Assembly: GCF_040802235.1 (NCBI RefSeq)
Contig: NC_133167.1
Location: 1,193,001-1,257,000 of the forward strand
DNA from: Manis javanica
Taxonomy: Eukaryota > Chordata > Mammalia > Pholidota > Manidae
DNA length: 64,000 nt
Direction of reading: 5' to 3'
Shown: piece after piece, positions 59,503-64,000 of the stretch
Position numbering within the stretch: the first letter of the stretch is position 1
Layout of the letters: each line of letters opens with the position of its first letter
The notes under the pieces: generated by a model
What the model was told of the DNA's origin: nothing
Database searches by the model: none
The model's input: only the letters and a program-made list of their open reading frames with translations
Translations under genes and position numbers: made by a program

Positions 59503-60175
59503 GCGGCCCCCAGTGCCTGCTGCACAGCGTGTCCTGCCGCCGCCCTCACTTGCGGCGTCCTCAACTCCTGGCAGCCCTGACGGGTGGCCTGGGCCTTACC
59601 TTCTCAGGTGAGGGTTACACCTGGCACGAGGCCACAGGCCAGGACCTGCCCTCCCAGGGTCTCCGAGCTTCTGACCTGGTCTGTGCCGATGACGATCAGG
59701 TGGCCCCGAGGAGCCCCAGCCCTCCCAGCTCAGCTCTGGCCTCCTGTGCAGTGAAGTGAGCGTGGGGAGGAGGGCAGGGGGCCCTGGGGTCCTGGTGAGA
59801 GGCCAGCCAGGCGCTCACCTGCCCCTCCACGTCTCGTCCTGGCGGCTGGCTGGCTCGTCGAGGCCCCTGCACCTCCGGGTCACTCTGCTGGGGAAGTTCT
59901 CTCCGCCTGGCACGGCTGGGACTCGGGGCCTCGAATGGCCAATTAGGGGAGGTTGTTTGTGTTCTGGGAATCCTGGTTCCTCTGGGTCCCCTGTCCCTGT
60001 CCTTTGTCCGATCCCGTCTCACCTACAGGGCTGGGACCAAAGCCCAGAAGCCCCCTGGGGCCCCAGAGGGGGGAACGGGAGACAAGCTCAGAATCCAAGG
60101 GCAGACCCCACGGCCCTTGACGGGCTGACCCCCAGGGGTGGCAGGTGTGAACTCCTGGGCCTAAAGCTGTCCCTC
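59503..60175. repeat. Block C: duplicated GC-rich sequence, third copy
   Basis: The most complete copy. It shares its first about 150 bp with block A and the rest with both A and B, continuing with B to 60170. It is 13.9 kb upstream of OR3, with about 11.8 kb of L1 sequence in between. Confidence 0.87.
59782..59946. promoter_or_regulatory. Candidate OR promoter/enhancer motif pair in block C
   Basis: CCCTGGGG at 59782-59789 and CAATTAG at 59940-59946, again 158 bp apart. Confidence 0.3.
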
Positions 60176-60720
60176 CAGCCGGTCACCCTGTGGAGGATGT
60201 GAAGCATCTCCTGTGAGCTGTTGGCCAGGGTCCTCTGGGCCACTCTGTGCGTGCTCTCGGTCTCCGCCCGGCAGAGCCTTGGGCAGGTCTCTCCCACGAG
60301 TGAGAGATGGACCCGAAATCCTTCTATTCTTGGAGGACGACTGGTTGGAGTGTAATATTGGAAAATACTGCTTTTCAGAATTATAAACCAAAATGTGTTT
60401 GAAAAATGAGAGTAATTACACAGTGTTTGGAGCCAACAGCTAGGGTCCCCTGGGTGCCCCGGGCACTGTCCTGACCTCTGTGGGTGGGTTGGTGTCTCAG
60501 CTTCCAAGCCTGTTGGGGGAGGAGGGGGCTTGGTTGTGCTCATGTCTTTAGATAAGTTTAAAAAAAATTTTCCAACGTATGTGGAAATATGAAAAATCAC
60601 ACTCTGCTCCAGGCTTACATTTCCCCCGTGAATCCTGTGTGGTCACTGTCTTTCCCTGCCCACAACTTTCTCTTTCAGTGTCTCCTGTGTCCCACTGTTT
60701 GGGGGACCATAACCCACTCA
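60176..60720. other. Single-copy DNA after block C
   Basis: No gene or repeat recognised. It does not match the sequence beyond blocks A or B. Confidence 0.4.
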
Positions 60721-60724
60721 TTAA

Positions 60725-63295
60725 ACTCTAAATAAATAGGTATTTTTATTACGGAAAGAACACTTAACATGAGATCCGCGGTTTAACAAAATCCCAAGTG
60801 TACAATGTATTGCTGCTTATAGGTACAATGTTTTGCAGCAGATCTCTAAAGCTTTTGTTTGACTGAAACTTTATGTGTTAGTAACTGCTCTTGGCCCCTG
60901 GCAGCCACCGTTCCACTGTTTGATTCCATAGATTTCACTATTTTAGATACTTCATAAAAGTAGAATCATTACCATTCTTATCTTTCTGTGATTGGCTTAT
61001 TTATTAGCATCTAGGTTCATCTATGTTTTCACATACTGAAAAATTTCCTTCTTTTTAAGCTCAGACGAGCACCCCACTGTGTGCATACAGCACACGCTGT
61101 GTCTCTGTATCTTGGCTGTTGTGAACAGGGCTGCGGTGAGCATGGGAGCGATGATATTTCTTGGAGACCCTGATTTCAATTCTTTAGGGTGTAAACCCAG
61201 AAATGGGATTCCTGGGTCATACGTAATTCTATTTTTAACTTTTTTAGCTACCTCCATACTTGTTCAAGCTGCAGCATTCTGCATCCCTACGAACAGTGTG
61301 CAAGGGCTCTACTTTCTTCACATCCTCTCCACATTTGTTGTCTTTTTTTTTTGATAATAGCCATACTGAGAGGTGTGATGTGGTATCTTCTTGTGGTTTT
61401 GATTTGCATTTCCCTAATGATCAGTGACATTAGCATTTTTTCATGTGCCTGTGGGCCATTTGCAGGTCTTGTTTGAAGATATGTCTACTCAAGTTCTTAG
61501 CCCATTTTGTTTAGTTGGGTTATAGGCTTTTTTAAAAAAACTTTTGAGTTGTAGGGATTCCTTATAAATGTGGAGATTAGCCCTTACCAGACATATGGTG
61601 TGCAAATATTTTCTCCCATTCTGTGGGTTGCCTTTTCATTCTAGAGTATTTCCTTTACTGTGCAAAAGCTTTTAGGGGAATATAGTCCCACTTGTTTTCA
61701 TTGCCTGTGCCAAGACTGTCACAAAGCTTTCCCCCCTTGATTCTTCTAGGAGTTTTGTGGCTTCAGGTTTTACATTTAAATTCATTACATTTAAACCATT
61801 GTGAGTTGATTTTTGGGTTTGGTGTAAGATAAGGGTCCAATTCTATTTTTTTGCATGTAGTGGTCTAGTTTTTCCAACACCATCTGCTGAAGAGACTGCC
61901 CTTTCCCCAGTCTGTACTCTTATACACAATGTCAAAGATCAACTGAGCATATATGCATGGATTTATTTATGGGCTGTCTGTTTTGTTCTACTGATCTATA
62001 TGTCTGTCTCTGTGCCAATATCACACCGTTTTGATTATTGTAGCTTTGAAATATATTTTGAAAACAGGAAGTGTGATCCTTCCAGTCTTGTTCTTTTTCA
62101 GACTGATTTGGCTATTCACGGTCCTTGTAGCTACGTATGAATTTTAGAATTTTTTTCTATTTTTGAAAAAATAGCTGTTGAGATTTTGATAGGGATTGCA
62201 TTGAATCTGTAGATTGCTTTATGTGGTATGGACATTTTAACAATATTACAACTTTAGTGAAAACCATGTTAGTGTTTCACTGCTAAATATGTTTTTTACT
62301 ATGGGGTGCTAATGGATACATTTTATCAAGTGAAAGCATTACTATAAAGTTTCTTATAAATATTGCTTTAGCTGTATCATCTATATTTTGATATGTAAAG
62401 TTTTCAGTATCGTTTAGTTTTACTTACTTAAATTTTCATTATTATTTCTTCTTTAACTTGTGAGTTGCTTATAAAGATGTATTTTAAATTTCCAGATATT
62501 TAAATTTTTTTCAGTTTTATTTTTTATTAACATCTATTTAATTACATTCAAGTCTTGGATCCTTTGTCATAAGTTAATTGACTATACATGCGTGGGCTTA
62601 TTTCTGGGCTCTATTATCTGTTCCATTGATCTATCTGTCTGTTTTTAGGCCAAAATCATACTATTTTGATTTATATAGCTTTGTAATATAGTTTGAAATT
62701 AGGAAGTGCGGTTCCTCCAGCTTTGTTTTTCCTCAAGACTCCTGTGGCTCTTCAGAGGCTTTTGTGGTTCTATACAAATTTAACGATTGATTTTTCTATT
62801 TCTGTGAAAAATGCCACTGGAATTGTATTGGGGATTGCACTGAATCTGTAGATTTCTTAGGTAGCATGAACATTTTAGCAATACTAAGTCTTCCAATCCA
62901 TAAGAAGGCTATCTTTCCATTTGTGTTTTCTTTAATTTATTTAATCAGTGTCATATAGTTTTCAATGAATGGATCTTTCATCTCCTTGATTAAATTTATT
63001 CCTAGGTATTTCATTCTTTTGATGCAGTTATAAATGGGAGTTTCCTTAATTCTTCTTTTTAATAGCCCATTATTAGTGTACAGAAATGCAATAGATTTTT
63101 ATTGATTTTGTGTCCTGCAACTTTGCTGAATTCATTTATTAGTTCTAACAGAGTTTTGTGGAGTTTTCTACATATAATATCATGTCATCTACAAATACAG
63201 CCATATTTACTTTTTCTTTTTGGACTTAGATGTTTTCTCGCCATTGTTCTGGCTAGACTTCCAGCACTATGTTGAATAAAAGTGGCGAGAGTGGG
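60725..63295 (-). mobile_element. Old L1 pieces, minus strand (two overlapping copies of ORF2)
   Basis: An old L1 3' end in minus orientation runs from about 60870 ('cttggcccctggcagccacc') through ORF2 to about 62280. A second piece (about 62480-63295) repeats the same ORF2 region ('catgcgtgggcttatttctggg', 'gttccattgatctatctgtctg') and extends into the RT core ('tatcatgtcatctacaaatac'). They may be two insertions or a duplicated element. Confidence 0.7.
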
Positions 63296-64000
63296 CAATG
63301 TGATAATAGTAGGGGATTTCAACACTCCACTTTCAACAATGGATGGATCATCCAGACAGAAAACCAATAAGGAAACGTTGGACATAAAATACAAGTTGGT
63401 CCGGCTGAACTTAACAGACATTTACAGAACATTTCATCTAACAGCAGAATTGTTCTTCTCAAGTGCATAGGGAACATTCTCCAGGATCATATGTCAGGCC
63501 CCAAAATAAGACTTAATACATTTAAGAAGGTTGAAATCACATCAAGCACTTATTCTGACCACAATGATTTGAAACTAGAAATTAATTGCAAGAAGAAAAC
63601 TGGATAACTCATGAATATATGGAGATTAAATATGTTGCTGACAACCTATAGATCAAAGAATAAATCAAAAGTTAAAAATATATATTGAGACAAATGAAAA
63701 TGGGAATACAACATACTAAAACTTATGGGATGCAGCCAATGCAGTTCTAAGATGGAAGTTTATAATGATAAACATCTCCATTAAGAAACAAGAAAGCTGT
63801 ACAGCAAAGGACACCATGAGCAGAACAAAAAGGCAACCTAAAGTATGGGAGAATATACTTGTAAAACTTTATCCGATAAGGGGTTAACATTCCAAAATAT
63901 ATAAAGCATTTATATGCCTCAACACCAAAAAAAGAAAAAAAATTATAATCTGTTAAAAAATTGGATGGAGGACCTGAACAGACATTTTTGCAAAGAAGAA
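63296..64000 (+). mobile_element. Old L1, plus strand, joined head-on to the minus-strand piece
   Basis: Directly after 'gcgagagtgggcaatg' the sequence becomes plus-strand L1 endonuclease text ('gtaggggatttcaacactcc', 63311). After about 63795 it jumps to late ORF2 text ('ctgtacagcaaaggacacc') and runs to the window end. The orientation switch and internal jump indicate inversion plus deletion, or nested insertions. Confidence 0.7.

Noticed and set aside
59463-59759. Possible coding exon conserved in blocks A and C
   Set aside because: The frame is open in both, but every amino-acid-level comparison I made across their differences was nonsynonymous, with a 3-bp indel. There is no known domain, and block B lacks the first part. 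Non-coding conservation is more likely.
1-64000. CRISPR array, bacterial operon, tRNA or rRNA genes
   Set aside because: No regularly spaced repeats, no operon-like gene packing, no cloverleaf or rRNA landmarks; repeats are mammalian transposons.

Overview
This 64 kb window is nuclear genomic DNA from a placental mammal. Three near-identical class II olfactory receptor (OR) coding exons lie on the minus strand, at about 5.6-6.5, 26.9-27.9 and 44.7-45.6 kb. The rest is mostly LINE-1 (L1) sequence of several ages, ancient mammalian repeats and GC-rich single-copy DNA. I see no Alu, B1/B2, carnivore tRNA-Lys, ruminant BovB/tRNA-Glu or equine SINEs. A LINE-rich, SINE-poor laurasiatherian such as a pangolin would fit, but the species is an inference.

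Layout. 0-4.6 kb: a fairly young L1 3' half, then an old L1 fragment. 4.6-9.1 kb: OR unit 1, made of a diverged downstream repeat (D1), the OR gene and an upstream block (A). 9.1-21.05 kb: ancient repeats, L1 3' fragments, a retrocopy of an endogenous-retrovirus env transcript and a near full-length L1. 21.4-30.7 kb: OR unit 2, made of D2, an old L1 carrying a second env retrocopy with clear target-site duplications, the second OR gene and block B. 30.7-44.5 kb: old L1 pieces, a solo MLT1-type LTR with a 5-bp duplication, and a full-length minus-strand L1 with a 15-bp duplication. 44.7-60.2 kb: OR unit 3, made of an OR copy with a premature stop, about 11.8 kb of L1 sequence and block C. 60.7-64 kb: old L1 pieces, partly inverted.

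The ORs read as a tandem series of units sharing one orientation. OR1 and OR2 encode 315-residue receptors that differ almost only in a 58-bp patch over transmembrane helix 3, which points to gene conversion. OR3 is a mosaic of the other two and ends at a CGA-to-TGA stop. Each OR has a homologous GC-rich block upstream (A, B, C). In all three blocks a CCCTGGGG (EBF-like) site and a TAATTG (homeodomain-like) site are 158 bp apart, which is the most testable regulatory signal here. There is no prokaryotic-type system, CRISPR array or recognisable tRNA/rRNA gene.
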